DNA of 64,000 nt from Notospermus geniculatus (taxonomy: Eukaryota > Nemertea > Pilidiophora > Heteronemertea > Lineidae), in NCBI GenBank assembly GCA_002633025.1, contig NMRB01000799.1:109825-173824 (forward strand). Reading direction: 5' to 3'. This document shows, piece by piece, positions 36,111-49,280 of this stretch (position 1 is its first letter; each line of letters opens with the position of its first letter). The notes beneath the pieces were generated by a model. That model saw only the letters and a list, made by a program, of their open reading frames with translations. It did no database searches and had not been told where the DNA came from. Position numbers and translations under genes: made by a program.

Positions 36111-37867
36111 TGAGTATCTTGTTAGAACATGTACATGTAAGTTTGGTTATTGCCCATGTGACTGGGAATTCTTTGTGCTTTTTTGCCCCCTGTTTACTGT
36201 TCATGCAAGTACGATGATGTTAAGCCGGCGCCACTGCTGCAGATGGTGGCCATCTTGAATTTGGTTCTTTCTTCTCACTCCTGTCCATCTTAAGTAATTG
36301 CCCTAAAGGGGAAGATTTCTTTTGTAACCAGTACTGCCGCTTATCCAATATGGCAGCAATACAGCCATTTTGAATTCGGTTTCCATCTATTGTCTTGATT
36401 CCACACAGATGACCCGTATATACAAATGAACAAGACGAGATAATGTATCTGAACTACAGGATCAATACACCTCATGAAATACTTTATTGGTATATATGAT
36501 AACCATGACAAAATGTCTCAACATTTCAGGCTGTGCTACAAGAACGTACATATTCTATTTGCAACTGGAAGATTCCACTATTCCATGGGAGCCCTGTAAA
36601 TATCAACAGCCATCACAAAATCTCTCTCAGAAAGTCCAGTTGAAATTCTACCAGCCAGATGGGCTGATTATGAGGGAATATTCACTCACATGATACAACT
36701 TTAAATATACATTGGGTTTATGTACAATTGAGGTAAAATACGCATTTAATGGCACTTAAAACTTCAACTCTTCTTGAATAAGATTACGGTAGTAAATTTT
36801 TTCATCAACTTTGGATTTTTAAATCTTGTTTTGATTGGAATGTTTCGTGTAAAAAACTTATGAGGTACATCATGTGCATATTGATAGTACATCATACACT
36901 TGTTTTGATTCTACATTTGTGAACTGTTTTCACCTGCCTTTCTTTATGATTATGACTGATGATGAGAAGATTTGCTTACCTTCAACCCAAACTACTTTGA
37001 ATTTAAAGAATTGAGGAATTCCCAACACATTAGCCAACGTTTAAACCTGGCTCACAATTTCTTAGACATCAAATCAAATACAGTCCCTTTTCTTTAACAG
37101 AACATCTTACCGTAATCCTGTTACACCTTCAAATCAAGATAGTGAATTTAATATACATGTACCAGATATCGACCAAAAAAACTGGAACACTCATTACCTT
37201 ACTATAACCTCCACAATTTCCATAGTGGGCCCACGATTTTTAGCCCCTTACATGTATTATATTTTATGGTTAATAGCAATTATGGCAACAATTTCAAACT
37301 TGGCAGTCAAATCATCTTTGACTGGTGGCAAATTACCGGTATTATAACTTCAGCTGAGAATAATGAGCCTGCTCTGGCACTGCAGTTTTTGAAAAGGTCA
37401 TTTTAGAAATTCGCACCACATGCCTCAATCAACTGGGTGATATGATATGCACACCGGGTATTATGACAAATGTAGAGAAATTGTAAAGTTACAGTTGAGA
37501 AATGAGCGTTCAAGCTTTTTCGGCTCAGCTGATATACAACACAAGGGACTCCACACAAAGTTGTGATACTGAACCCTGCCACTAAACTGTAATAACATTA
37601 TTATTTCATTCATACTTTTTCAGCACATTTTATGTCATCTGTCACAGCTATTTTGTCTGCAACATAGGCCTAACTGCAATGACAACTCAGCAATTTGAGT
37701 TCCAAATTAACAGCTCAATATCTGACCACATTAATCAGACAAAGGAGCATTAGTACTGGAAATATTCCTCTTGACAAATGGAGGAATTGAACACATTTTC
37801 ATTTCAACTATTAAGTGAAATTTTTTAACAGTGCAGGCTTTTCACCTGGCTCCCTGAGCAAACTTGA

Positions 37868-38206
37868 GCCGCGTTCACACTGGATACGAATTGAAAGCGA
37901 ATTCCCCGATTCGTATCCCGGAATTCGTATCAAGTTAATACGTATCAAGGGTGTCTGTTCAGACTGCTATTCAAACCGATCTCAATGCGCATTGAATTCA
38001 CTTCAGCATGTTCACACACAATACGATATAATGGCACGCCATCTGTTTATGGCAGTTCAGTTGATACGCTTCGGTTGATACGCATTCAGTTCGGTTTACG
38101 ATCCAATTTCGTTAAAGCGGCAAACCGATCTCAGTCTGAACAGTTAATACGTATTGGGGTTTTAATGCGCATTCAATTCGTATCAAAAGTGTAGTGTGAA
38201 CACGGC
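37868..38206. mobile_element. Foldback element, about 339 bp, GCCGCGTTCACACT ends
   Basis: Left end GCCGCGTTCACACTGGATAC with GAATTGAAAGCG is mirrored by GCATTCAATTCGTATC and AGTGTGAACACGGC on the right. The interior is packed with TACGTATTAA, GATACG and ATTGAATGCGCATT variants, themselves partly palindromic. No coding capacity. Confidence 0.72.
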
Positions 38207-39265
38207 TTTAGTCTCATAAACAACTTCCGGTTAAGAGGAACAAAGTGCCAAAATTTGCCTTCAGCCTCAATTACTGATCTTGAGTGCTAATTCCTCACGC
38301 CTAATTCCCCAACCAAATTCCAGCAAAGAACGTTCTGTACCAGTGACACACAGTATGCAATGTATTGCACAGCAATACTAATAGAATAGATGTACTGATG
38401 TCATGTTGCTCAGATGCCTCAATGGTCAATTCCATATTCCATGATCGGCAACTACAAACTGACGGTGGGAATGATTCGAATCTCAAATTACTCACATATT
38501 AAACCAAACGACTGACTGACGTAGGCAGGCAGTCTTGTCCATAACTTTGAAAAGTCACAACTGAACCAATCAAATCAGCAAGGTAAATGACTGCATGCTC
38601 ACCAAACAAAATACTGCTAAATCTGTGAGCCTACATTCTATTTGATGATAATGCATGGATTGAGAGGCTAGGCTGATCTTGGCACAACCGCCTGAAGTTG
38701 ATCATGCCAAGAGAAAACTGGCCAGAACAATGGCATATACAGACATGTACTTAGTTTTGATACACTCTATCTAAGACAACAGCAACACAGTAATGTCACA
38801 CACTGAATCACGGCCATAGTATAAGTTTTCAGATTACATATTTACACTATTAAGTTTACTCATCATAAACTTGCACATTGATAAACCAAAGTTGGATCAA
38901 CCAAGCGTGATTTCAAACTGTCATGTCATCACCACAGACTAGGTCATAATACTGTTACCCAATGAACACAGCAACTTGGTTCCAGCAGCCCTAAGTTAAA
39001 GACAGTCGACTGGTTTAAGTGTATTTACAATCTTTCTTTAGCGTGTATCAACGTACTTCAGGTCCAATCTGACATTAACTTACATGGAGCAAATAATATC
39101 ATGCCAATTTAGCTTGCACATTTGAAACTGTTTCTCAGGAAACTGGGGGACATGAACAAACACGTAGTTGCAGGTCTTTCACTCCAGAAACTAAACTGAT
39201 CATTCTTTTGGGAGTGTCATTCCTCATGATTTATACAATACATGTAGATGATTCTCGAATTAGCA

Positions 39266-39431
39266 GATCTGCACACTTCCGTCGAAATCTCAACCAGAAC
39301 CTCGATCTGAAACCGGCTGACGTTGACGCCATCCATTATTCAGCAATGGTCACTGTCATGGGGTTGTTTGCGTTACGTCATTCCCTTTCAGACCGAGGTT
39401 GTGGTTGAGATTTCGGTGCAAGTGCCAGATC
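39266..39431. mobile_element. Foldback element, about 166 bp, arms about 46 bp
   Basis: CGAAATCTCAACCAGAACCT followed by CGATCTGAAA on the left is mirrored by TTTCAGACCGAGGTTGTGGT and TGAGATTTCG on the right. The arms occupy more than half of the element. Confidence 0.7.
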
Positions 39432-40986
39432 TTTGTAATTTACCGTACGTCAATTTTAGAACGTCTATAACTGGACTCAGGAAGCAATTGGATATTTTCA
39501 CCTCATTGATTGTGAACAGCAAGAATACGAAAATCAGGTATTTCTCACCTGGTCCACTTTGTCCATTTAAGGTACAGTACATGTGGAGAAATTTTGTTCG
39601 GTCACCCCAGATCAAAGGCAAGAACGCCATCTCCAGTATGTTACTGAAAGGCCTGAGAGTACAATCATGAGAAGGAATCGGTGGGGATAGGTCTCTGGTA
39701 TAAATTCATTAAAACAACACAAGATTTATTTCTGTCAAATGGTGAATGCACTACTACTGAGCTACCTTCAAGCAAATCAATAGCAAATCAGAAAACATGC
39801 AGAGCACGTGTGTCTACACATGAAAAACACTTCAAATAGCAGTGAGAAATGAAGAAAAAAACACAATGGACTCATTTGTCTCAATTGCAAACATTCTTAT
39901 ATCAATGACTCTTCTGCTATACCCCATTGACACCCAATATGACGAACTACAGAAGTATCAAAACAGGTCCTCATGAAGTCACTTGCAAAACTGATTTACG
40001 AAGGTACTGGCATGAATGCACTGAATTAGAATTCTGTTGCTGCTTTAGACTTTCAAATGGGTCCTTCAGTTTTGTCAAATAAACTTTTCCTGATCTTGGA
40101 TTTGGCACATGCATCGTCTTAAATCCTCACATTCACAGTTAAAAGAATAGTATATGAAGATTATACTAGTGTTTCTGCAAAGTGTAATCTCATGACAAAC
40201 CCAATGAAAATAAAACAGGTGCAACGTAGTGAAGTGGAGGTGTTTAGGATGACTTGCTTTCTGTATTAAAGAGTGGTTTAGATAACAAAAGGAGAAACAA
40301 ATTAAAAATCAACAAAATACCCACAGGGCCACTAAACCCATTGACTCCATTCCACGCAGACAGCTAAAAACATTGATCAACTAAAACTTTTGTGCAAGAA
40401 TCTTTCCCTGAGACTCAGACGTCAAAAAAATAAAGAAATACCCATTGGCATTTTCTCTGAAGACATTTTATCAATCTCGAGATTCAGTATACGCATACCG
40501 AAAAAAGTTCATGTCGATACTGGCATATTTATGAAATTACTTTCAACATTATACAAACATCACAAAAAAATTCAAATTTACTCAATTTCTGCAAATTTGA
40601 TAACTTTGAAATGGAAGCTTTATAAGATATAGGGTTATTGCTGCGAGTGATAAATGATAAAGACAATATACAAACTGAACACACAATATTCAATATTGTA
40701 CCTTGAATGAAATTCCCAATGAACAAATTGCCAAATAATAGCTGCTTTTAAAATAAAATCGTCACTTAACCTTACACTGAAGTCATTTTCACTGTAAAAT
40801 ATGGACTGGGAATGAATTCCCAACTCAGAAATTCACACCAAAGCAAATCAAACAGAATCAGAAGAGAGGTGATACAAGCTTCACTGATCTGGCATTTGTC
40901 CATTGAAATATGAACAAAATGAAACAAAGAGAGCAAGGGTAGGTCCTTACAAAGAGTGGATAAACACTATCAAATAAACTGTGCCT

Positions 40987-41120
40987 AAGGCTTCCTTTAC
41001 ATAGAACTATACGGTATATGAATACCGCGGTTAACAATGGCTTCACAGTCGTGAATCCACTTGAAGCCTTTGTTAAATGGCGTTTTCGTATATCGTATAC
41101 TTCTATGTAAGGGAAGCCTA
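40987..41120. mobile_element. Foldback element, AGGCTTCC family, copy 2
   Basis: AAGGCTTCCTTTACATAGAA on the left is mirrored by TTCTATGTAAGGGAAGCCT on the right. The central GGTTAACAATGGCTTCAC and GGCGTTTTCGTATA segments match the copy at 30772-30908, which shows a shared family rather than chance palindromes. Confidence 0.78.
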
Positions 41121-41825
41121 AAGGAGTGTGAGACCTCTGGGATTTTTTTAAGTACCGGTAACAAAGTTGTTATAAAATACAATGTCAATGCTCAACTCTC
41201 AGTTCAGCATTGCAAAGTGTTTTTTTCCATCAGGGTTCCCAATCGACCTACCCCAGCACTTGATGAACAATACAGGTATAAAATTCACAACACAATCTTA
41301 TCTACTAAAGAAACTACACATAAAGCTATCAAAATCATTTGGCACAGTAAAGAACTGGAATGCATGAACAGATCTGTATGAGGTGGATGACTGAAGTAAA
41401 TGTAGAAGATCTCTAAGCAAATGAAATCCCTAAATTCATTCTAAATGCAACTGATATAACAAACTGCCTCTGTCGCAAGAAGCATACTTTATACAAATAA
41501 TAACACACCAAAAATCTACTGGTTCCAGAACAAATCAAAATAACATAGCCAAAGTCAAGGCCCATCCATCACAATTCATTTGCTCCAAATGTCTCTTTGC
41601 AAGGACATCCAATGACACTGCTGGGACTGACACAATCCAAAACAAAGTACAAATCACAACAACGACAAATGTACGTACATTTTAACACAATCATAAGTGT
41701 ACAACGTGGTATCGTAAAGCTTTTAACCTTTTTGCTGCTGACTGAAATCCACATCAAGCAACAAGCATACTGCCTGAGCCAATTTTAGTCATTCCTTTGT
41801 CTTTTATCATGGTAAATGCCCGAAT

Positions 41826-42032
41826 ACTGTAAACCGTGAAATTTTCACGTGCGTTTTATTTTCACGATTTTCGCGCTCAAGGGTCTAAACGCGAACATAA
41901 ATCGCGCGAAAATTATTATTCTTATTATTCTGTTGAAGCAGAAGGGTTCCAATCGCGAAAATTTATTCTTCGCGAATTCGTACACCCCCGAAATCGCGAA
42001 CATTAGCGTCGCGAAAATATCACGGTTTACAG
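41826..42032. mobile_element. MITE with perfect CTGTAAACCGTGA ends and TA target duplication
   Basis: TA-CTGTAAACCGTGA on the left and TCACGGTTTACAG-TA on the right are exact inverted ends. The interior is rich in TTCGCG, GCGAAAAT and CGCGAAC motifs. TA flanks point to a Tc1/mariner-like or related source. A fragment with related ends lies at 58934-59023. Confidence 0.82.
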
Positions 42033-43571
42033 TAGTTTAAAAGAAGAAAACTTATTTAAAAGGAAATGGTCTAAGGTGGGCTCTAGGATGACAGCATTCA
42101 GTCATATCTCAATGGTTGTGCAAAAATAAAATCCATCTCACCACAGCGGATCGAGCTGCTAAAAAGCCAAATGTACAGTTTATAATACTTTTCATTTTCA
42201 TACTTCTCTGCTTTTTGCTTCTACATGTACCGGTACTCAAAATAAGATTTTTTCCTCACTGCGACCATTTGATTATTCCTTTCTAAGGCTTTAAACTTGT
42301 ATGTTAAACATAAACTTTCCAACTGGTACACGTATGTTCTGCCCCAGGAAAAAGAGCAAAATTAATATAATGAAGCGACATTCTTCCATTTGTTTCAATC
42401 AAAAGTAAAGATTAATTCTCTTTCTAAAAGCTGCACAGAATATTTACAAAGTAACAGTCTGATACATTAATTCTAAACTTGAGCATTACTGGCATTGTAA
42501 AACCTATTCCATTCAATATTATTCAGCAAAAAATTTACAATCATTATTCATTTCAAACCTCGAGTGTATAAAAAAAAATTGTACACCATAGGTGGATTTT
42601 TTATGCTATGACCAAATTATTGATGTACCCTGAATGTTTTGGAAACCAACAACTGACATCAGGGAGGGGAATCCGACATGCTGACCTTGCCCAAAACTAC
42701 CAGAGTCTGGCAAAGTGTCTTCTGAATATCACCATTCCCAAATCCTAAAATATTGTTTCACATCATTAACACTGAGCACATTATCATGAACACTTGTTCA
42801 CATGTACCGTATCTAGATAGGCCTACTGGTACATGTAACAGCTGAAGCTTGAGTAGCCATCAACTCAATACATGGATTGCTAATGGTGCATTGAATTATA
42901 CCAAGTGCTAAAACACACAAGGTAAGGGGAAATCATGGACAACCACAATGGCTGTTATTTCATACCGTGATCAATCAACCTGTAATGATATGAATGTTGA
43001 AAACCTTAAATCTGTTAAGTACTATCGATGATTGACTGTGGTAGTATACCAAGCATTCTGAAAATATCGTGCCACAAATCCATACCATTTGATAGATTTG
43101 AAGGAAGGTATTTTCTGCAGTTCTGAATGTGACACTGGTTCAATTCTTTGAAACTAAGAGATCTGCCAAGTGTGCCACAACTTATCTCAATGAATCCTCT
43201 GACAGGGAAGACCAGTACCGGGTAATAAGTTGCCCCTCGCACTTTTCCTTCAAATACAACATCTCATTATGTCCAGAATCAAAAGTCAGATGATAAAGAA
43301 TCGAGCCGAGAGGTAGATATGTTGCCCTTCAAACAAGCAAACCAAACAAGATTCCGTATTTTTTAGGAAGACCCATGCAACACCAGATAACTGAATTCTC
43401 TGATTTTGGTGTACATAAAATGCGGCAGTGATTGCAAAAAAATCTTGAGAATTAAGGAAATTTAGCAATACATGTACAGTAAAATGAAATGGTCCATGGA
43501 CCATGTGCTCACTGGGTTGGACATAATAGTCTAATGACAGAGGGAGGTACATATCAGTTATGAGCAATCTG

Positions 43572-43849
43572 GGTCAAGTCATTCCCAGAAAAGACTTTGA
43601 TGATTTTTGGGTTATGCCACCTGGCGGCAATATTAGATGTTCGATCGGGCTGCAACTTCACATGTACATAAAGGTCATCTGCAGGGGACCACATAGCACA
43701 TTGGAGCGCTTTAGGTCAAGTCGTTCCCGAGTTACAGCACTTTGATGATTTTCGAGTTACGCCACCTGGCGGCCATATTGGATGTCCGATCGGGCCGAAA
43801 CTTCACATGGACATAAAGGTCATCTGCAGGGGGCCACATAGCACATTGG
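43572..43849. repeat. Two tandem 138-bp repeat units beside an assembly N
   Basis: Units 43572-43711 and 43714-43849 share GTCAAGTC, CTTTGATGATTTT, GCCACCTGGCGG, CGATCGGGC, ACATAAAGGTCATCTGCAGG and CACATAGCACATTGG, with scattered substitutions (roughly 85 percent alike by eye). The second ends exactly at the N in 43850. This kind of unit, followed by a GAC-rich stretch, looks like part of a larger dispersed repeat. Confidence 0.8.
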
Positions 43850-43850
43850 N
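43850..43850. other. Assembly placeholder N
   Basis: A single N at the end of the second tandem unit; probably a contig join or an uncalled base in a repeat. Confidence 0.9.
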
Positions 43851-43867
43851 AAGCCCCCATCTGCAAA

Positions 43868-43913
43868 CACGGACGACGACGACGACGACGGACGACGACG
43901 GACGACGGACGCT
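43868..43913. repeat. GAC-rich microsatellite
   Basis: Irregular repeats of GACGAC and GGACGACG, directly before CTGCACCATCGTAATAGCTC, the apparent end of the dispersed repeat that starts at 43572. Confidence 0.8.
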
Positions 43914-44886
43914 GCACCATCGTAATAGCTCACCCCAGTGAGCTAAAAATTGAAGATCTCATTTGAAAAATATCATTGAAATTGGTCAGAACAGAAAGGT
44001 TCACCATGCAAAAACAAAACCTTGGCAATCGGAATTCACTGGAAAAATAGAAACTGAAATTATTTCAACATGTTTAAAAACTGGTTTTGATGCCATGCTC
44101 CACACCTACATTCAAGTTACATATTTCTCTGATTGCCAAATTCTAGGTCCCTGACCTCCACTTCCTGATGTTCACTGGCATGACTGGTTCTGTAGAGATA
44201 CCAAACGGACAAGAAAGATTCAACTGCATAACTGCCTTCTTTTCAAAAATGACAGTGTCTAATCTGTCATGTTATCAATACATGTATCAACAAAAATATA
44301 CCGGTAATGTAATACAGGTTCACTACATTCTTCCTAAACCATTTATCTAACAGTCGGGTATAATGGCTATGGTATACATTATATGCACTCAAAATGTGCT
44401 TTGAAATATACATACATGTAACTATATTCCTCATTTTAATCTCCCACGCACAACTTTTCATGTGATCCCATACTAAAACAGTGTTCTGGTACAGAGTATG
44501 TAGATATGCACACACATTGCAAAACTCAGAAGCAGCCTAAAATCTTGCATAAAAAGAGCACACTCAATATTGCTTAGTACTCATGAGAAATGCCTCTGAT
44601 AACATAGAAGGTACGCCCCCCAGTTAGCACATACACGTAGCAGTAAATGCCATTTGGCATGTCTGGCATCATTGTTTCACGTTTCTTTTGGAACTTGCAG
44701 GTCAGCCAATGAATTCTCAGTTATCATAAATGAAGGAAACAATCTAACAGCTCATGAAACAATACGGCCTCCAACGAATAGCACATACGCATACCTCCCA
44801 GACTCAAGTCTTCACTGGACTTTCATGGGGCATACCTTCTATTTCATCAACTGCAAATGACACTATCCATGCTTCATGAAGCATTG

Positions 44887-47800
44887 TTATGCAGATCCTT
44901 GATGGTGATTCTTTATGTGTGAATCAAGCGAACTCTTCTGGATGCATCGGAAATCACACTGTGGACATTCGATAGGCTTCTCTTTCGTATGGGTCTTGTA
45001 GTGGTTGTTCAAATTGAACCTATGTCCCTGAATGTCTTACGGCATCTGGGCCATGAACACTTCAGCGCTAATGTATGGCTCACTTGATGGGCTCTGAGAT
45101 CTTTTTCTAAAGAGTACCTTTTATTACACCCCGGATGTGAACATTTATGAATTTGCTCACCATGAACAACTTTCGTGTGTTCGTTCAAATCTGATTTTGT
45201 CCTGAAGACTTTGCTACATGTGTCAACATTACACACAAACGGACGTTCGGTATTGTGGGTTTTGATATGAAGATTAAAACTAAGACGATTGGCAAACAAT
45301 TTATGGCACACGTGACATTCATACTTCATCTCTCCATTATGTTTAGCCATGTGACTTTCGTACGAAGCTTTCAGCTTCAATTCCACCTGACACGTGTCAC
45401 ACTTGTAGATTTTCCGGTTAGGATCATGCTTGTATTTTTCATGAGATTTCAGTAATTGTTTACTCGCACACGTATAATCACATTTCTCACACTTCAGCTC
45501 TTTTGAACCACTGCTGGAAATATCAATCCTGGACAACCGGGGTGGAGAGTTGTCCGGACTGTTACTCTGAGGTGAAAATACCTCCTCATTTATCTGCGGA
45601 CTCAGACCTGGCAAAACTGAGTCTGATTGTGTTGCATCAGATTCACTCCGTGAAATATCATCAAGCATATTTTCCATTTCTCCTTCGACTTCCTGAGTTT
45701 CCATGATATGTACAACAGGTCCAATTTCTTCCTCACTAGTATTGATTTCTAAACGACACATTTCTGAATTACCACTTTTATCATCAGAGGTCTTATTCAC
45801 ACCACAATGGAGTAGCAGCCAACTTATTTTGTCATTAACTTTGTCATCTGCTGACTGCCTTTCAACAGATAGAGAATTTTCATTTGCATCATGTTCCCCA
45901 TTATCAACTATTCCTGACACAGAGTTTTTTCTGTTACTCCCAACATTTTGATTTTCATTGATATCCACTTTGTCTGCTTGACCAGACAATGTATCTTTCT
46001 CCACAGCACTCTGAATGGGTTCACCTTTTGAAATTTCATCAACTTTCCTCAATGAAGTAGCAGACACGGGATTCAAATCAGGAGAATTATGTCCTTGTGT
46101 GACACCCTTGAACTGGATAGATTTCTCAAACACGTTACTCTCTGACAACTCTTTCTGTCCAAGCAAAGGTTTATTAGTACAACTCCCTACAGAGTTGCCA
46201 TGTTGCAGACCTGGTGCATGAATATTACCCTGACTAAGAGGTCCAGAAATCAACTGTTGGCCAATATTGCTGTGAACTACTGAGCACTGGCAGTGTTACC
46301 CTGTGAAACTAGTGGACACATCATCCCTGAGGTTGTAATAACCTGTCCTGAACAATTGTTTCCCTCCTGTGAGTTAACAACAGGTGACTGGAAATCCATG
46401 ACGCTACTTGGCATCTGCTGGAATCCTTGTACCTGTCCCATGTAAGTTCTATTTCTTGCAGGTGCACTGTTGATCACTGTTGGTTGGCTGGAGCTTTGAA
46501 CTATAATCATGTTTGATCTCTTTTCTGGTAAATGTTGACCTTGAACTCCCAGTAGTGCATCGTGTGGTGCAGGATTATGTGTGAAAGTCTTTGTGAAATT
46601 GCCCTGAGCTTGTCCACCACCAGTATAAGGAACTCGGTAGGGATGCCTTTGCATTTGATTTGGGAATCCTCGTGGAGGTTGCTGATGTCCAGGTCTATAC
46701 ATCCGATTCTGCACTTGTTGAGGAAAGCTACCATCTGGTACAACAGACCTGACAAAGTTTTGGTTTATTCCTGGGTTGTGGGGCGCAGTTGGTGATGGAT
46801 AAGAACCAGAGTCAGGAACTAATCTTTGGACATTGATATTTTGTCCTTGAACACTGAAGGATATCTGCTGTGGATATCTGGGGCCACCATAAGATTGTCT
46901 GGGTGGCTGGGTGTCCATATTATTTTGTCCTTGAATAACAATTCTGTTCTGGGGATACAAGGGTTGCCCAGGACTGAACTGGCCACCATGGAAAAAAGGA
47001 TTGTGTTGCTGCTGCTGCTGCTGACTAAAAACATGGTGAGCTTGATTTGAGGGTTGGTACATGTTTGAGGTTAAACTAGCGGAATTAACCTGAGGCATCT
47101 GAGGTTGATTAGCGTCAATTTGTGGGGAGGCATTCATTGGTAATCCTGGAAGGGGAGGCTGATGTGAAAACTGAGGTATCAATGGATGTCCTAACATCCC
47201 TCTTGTGAAACCATTAGGATTAACTTGCATCATATCCGGTCGATTAGGATGAAACTGTGCTGGGACGCCTCGTGGTAGTCCTCCAGGGGAGTGCCGCAGT
47301 GATTGTGGTGCCATTGGATTCCTTAGAGTACCAGCTGGAGGTCTTGGCATTGAATTAGAGTAACCCATGGGAGGAGACTGCACTTGTAAGCCTGGGTTCT
47401 GTTGAATGCTCGGTTGAGCCAATGGTGACATCTGATGGCGTACAACTTCTGGCGGTGTCGGAACAACCCTTGACTGAGGAACTGGCGGTGAAGGAGCCAA
47501 GAATCTTTGGTTCACGTTTCCAAATGTTGGTGAAGAATGCTGACTACGGCTCTGTGCCACAGGAGACATTTGAGGCTGAGGAAAGTCTGGCGGAGTTGGT
47601 GCTATTCGAGGAACATTTGTAGGTGATGGGGAAGGGAATCCCTGGCTATTGGTACCAATACTTGAGGCCGAGGTTCGTCCACTGGCAGGTGATACATTAC
47701 GTCTCTTCAGCTCAGCTACATCAGGTGGTGTTGGATTAATTCTAGGCTGGTAATTCGTAGAAGTTGTCATAGTTAATGTTGGATTCACATTTACAGGGTT

Positions 47801-49210
47801 GGGTCCTGTAGGTCTGGTTCTGACTTGAACAACCGCTGAATTTGGCACACAGTTCATAACAGGAGATCGGTCATGGAACTGTCCCATGTTAACTCCAGAC
47901 ATGCCAGATGATCCATAATCAACCATGTGGGTTGCTGGGGTTTGTTGTTCAGCTGTTGGTAAAGAATTTGGAGGTGGGTTCCCCTGTAAGTTATGGGGTG
48001 ATGCAACAGCAAATGGAATGTCATCAACTTTTGGAGATCCATAGATATTTGGGCCTTCCAGATGGGCAAGAAGGGATTCTCCAGGCAAAAATGTAGTGCT
48101 TTCCGCTGCCTTTAAAGTGTTGTTTGAAATATCTAAGATCGAGAAATCACTAGTATTACTTTCATGACCAGACTGTTGACTACCAGGTCTGGGTGAACAC
48201 TCTGGCAAACTACGTGGCTGAGGGGATACCTCAGTTCCATAGTTGCGTATTGGAGCTGATTGCTGGCTATTATAAACTCCAGGAACCTTCTGCATCTCAA
48301 TTTGTTGAGGAGAGAAAACATCGGCCTTAGCGGCATGCTGAACAGTGTTGACATTTCCCTGGTTGTCAGTGGTCTGAGTTACAGTCTCTGTCTCCTGGAT
48401 AGGAGCTGGTGTTTTATCAGTGGTGGACAATGGCAGCCAATTCTCACTTGGCTTCACATCAGTAGTGGTGCTAGATTGCTGAGATGTCCCACTTGTATTC
48501 GAAATAGGCATAGAATGTTGGGAAACACTTTCATCAGGGGCTTTCGGAGGTAAAACTGTAACGTTTTGTAGAACATTGTTTGAACTTTCATCTGACTGAG
48601 ATGTCTTTTTGTGCATTCTTTTGATGTGTTTCTGAAGATGTGCATGTTGTTGTCCTCTGTATGCACACTGAGGACAAGGGAACAGATCCTTGACATTGTG
48701 AGCTTTAGCCTGGTGGTTCTTCAATAAGTGATCCTTGATGAAAGATTGTGAGCAGAATTCACAAACAAAAGACTTCTTTGAATCAGGAGGTGGAGGAGCC
48801 GTGTTTGTAGGAAAAGAGAACTTGAACTTGAATGGTTCTTGAGAGTTCTTTGGCTTTGTCGTTTCCATCCCAGGTTTAGGTGGCATGGCTTTGTTGTAAA
48901 CATTGTCATCATCACACTCCAAGTACAGGTCAATGTCATCAAGAACACTAGACTTAAGCACATCTCTCCCAATGACTTGGTATATATCGTCAACTTCTAT
49001 ACCTTTTGCGTCTGAATCAATCAAATGGCAGAGACAGTCAAATGAGCAAGCATTGCCACAGCAGGTACCAGCTGCACATGGATTAAGTGGTGGAGGTGCC
49101 AGGTCCATTCCCATGGGCTTCATCATATGGCCAACAAAGCCTGATGCTTGGCTCATTGAGTTGAGGTTGGGTGCACCACAACCGGGGCCAGGAAAGCCCA
49201 TTCCAGACAT
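44887..49210 (-). CDS. Large C2H2 zinc-finger protein, mainly one exon, with two frame breaks
   Basis: Reading starts at ATG 49210 (GAGCCATGT context) and runs open for 977 codons to TAG at about 46277. The N-terminal part has a cysteine cluster (CCGNACSFDCLCHLID) and two C2H2 fingers (FVCEFCSQSF..., FPCPQCAYRG...). A long disordered middle, rich in Q, P, S and N, has a six-glutamine run. The second part is open in the -1 frame from about 46288 to 45009. It encodes a serine/acidic region and six or seven fingers (KCEKCDYTC, YKCDTCQVEL, YECHVCHKLF, FVCNVDTCSKVF, HKCSHPGCNKRY, KCSWPRCRKTF). The last finger is cut mid-way near 45021, but its other half (RFNLNNHYKTH) and one more finger continue in another frame to TAA at 44887-44889. 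A DNA-binding regulator is likely. I do not recognise the family. The two breaks look like indels in the assembly or allele. Confidence 0.75.
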
Positions 49211-49280
49211 GGCTCTGTTATAGGTGGGTCACTGCCAACTGAATGACATCTGCTGGAACCAGCACATTGGACTCATGATT
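49211..49280 (-). other. 5' leader part of the zinc-finger exon, with splice acceptor and small upstream ORF
   Basis: On the minus strand CTTCTCTAATTACAG (49281-49295) is a good 3' splice site, so the coding exon begins at 49280 and at least one non-coding exon lies further upstream (higher coordinates). Between acceptor and start codon is a 15-codon upstream frame, MSPMCWFQQMSFSWQ, ending in TGA before the main ATG; it could damp translation. The presence of a leader intron argues against the gene being a processed retrocopy. Confidence 0.6.

Larger units (their letters stand above)
33117..44886. other. Gene-poor interval, about 11.8 kb
   Basis: I found no chain of exons, no open frame with family features and no RNA gene on either strand between the spectrin 3' UTR and the minus-strand zinc-finger gene. 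The interval is A/T-rich and carries foldback elements, two microsatellites and a tandem repeat, listed separately. Its last few hundred bases before 44887 are probably the 3' UTR of the zinc-finger gene. Unrecognised lineage-specific RNA genes cannot be excluded. Confidence 0.6.

Noticed and set aside
36487-36693. 68-codon open frame in the gene-poor region
   Set aside because: No recognisable domain, no supporting signals, and A/T-rich surroundings where such frames arise by chance.
43572-43849. CRISPR array or satellite
   Set aside because: Only two diverged 138-bp units with no spacer/repeat pattern, in a eukaryotic genome; part of a dispersed repeat.
46265-46290. Programmed ribosomal frameshift at the junction of the two zinc-finger frames
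   Set aside because: No X-XXY-YYZ slippery heptamer or antizyme-type stop context is visible in the overlap; a simple indel explains it better.
45255-48553. Plus-strand open frames opposite the zinc-finger exon
   Set aside because: They are shadows of the long minus-strand coding frame.
44887-49210. Processed pseudogene
   Set aside because: A leader splice acceptor, an upstream frame, no adjacent poly(A) tract and nearly intact frames argue against a retrocopy; the two breaks look like isolated indels.
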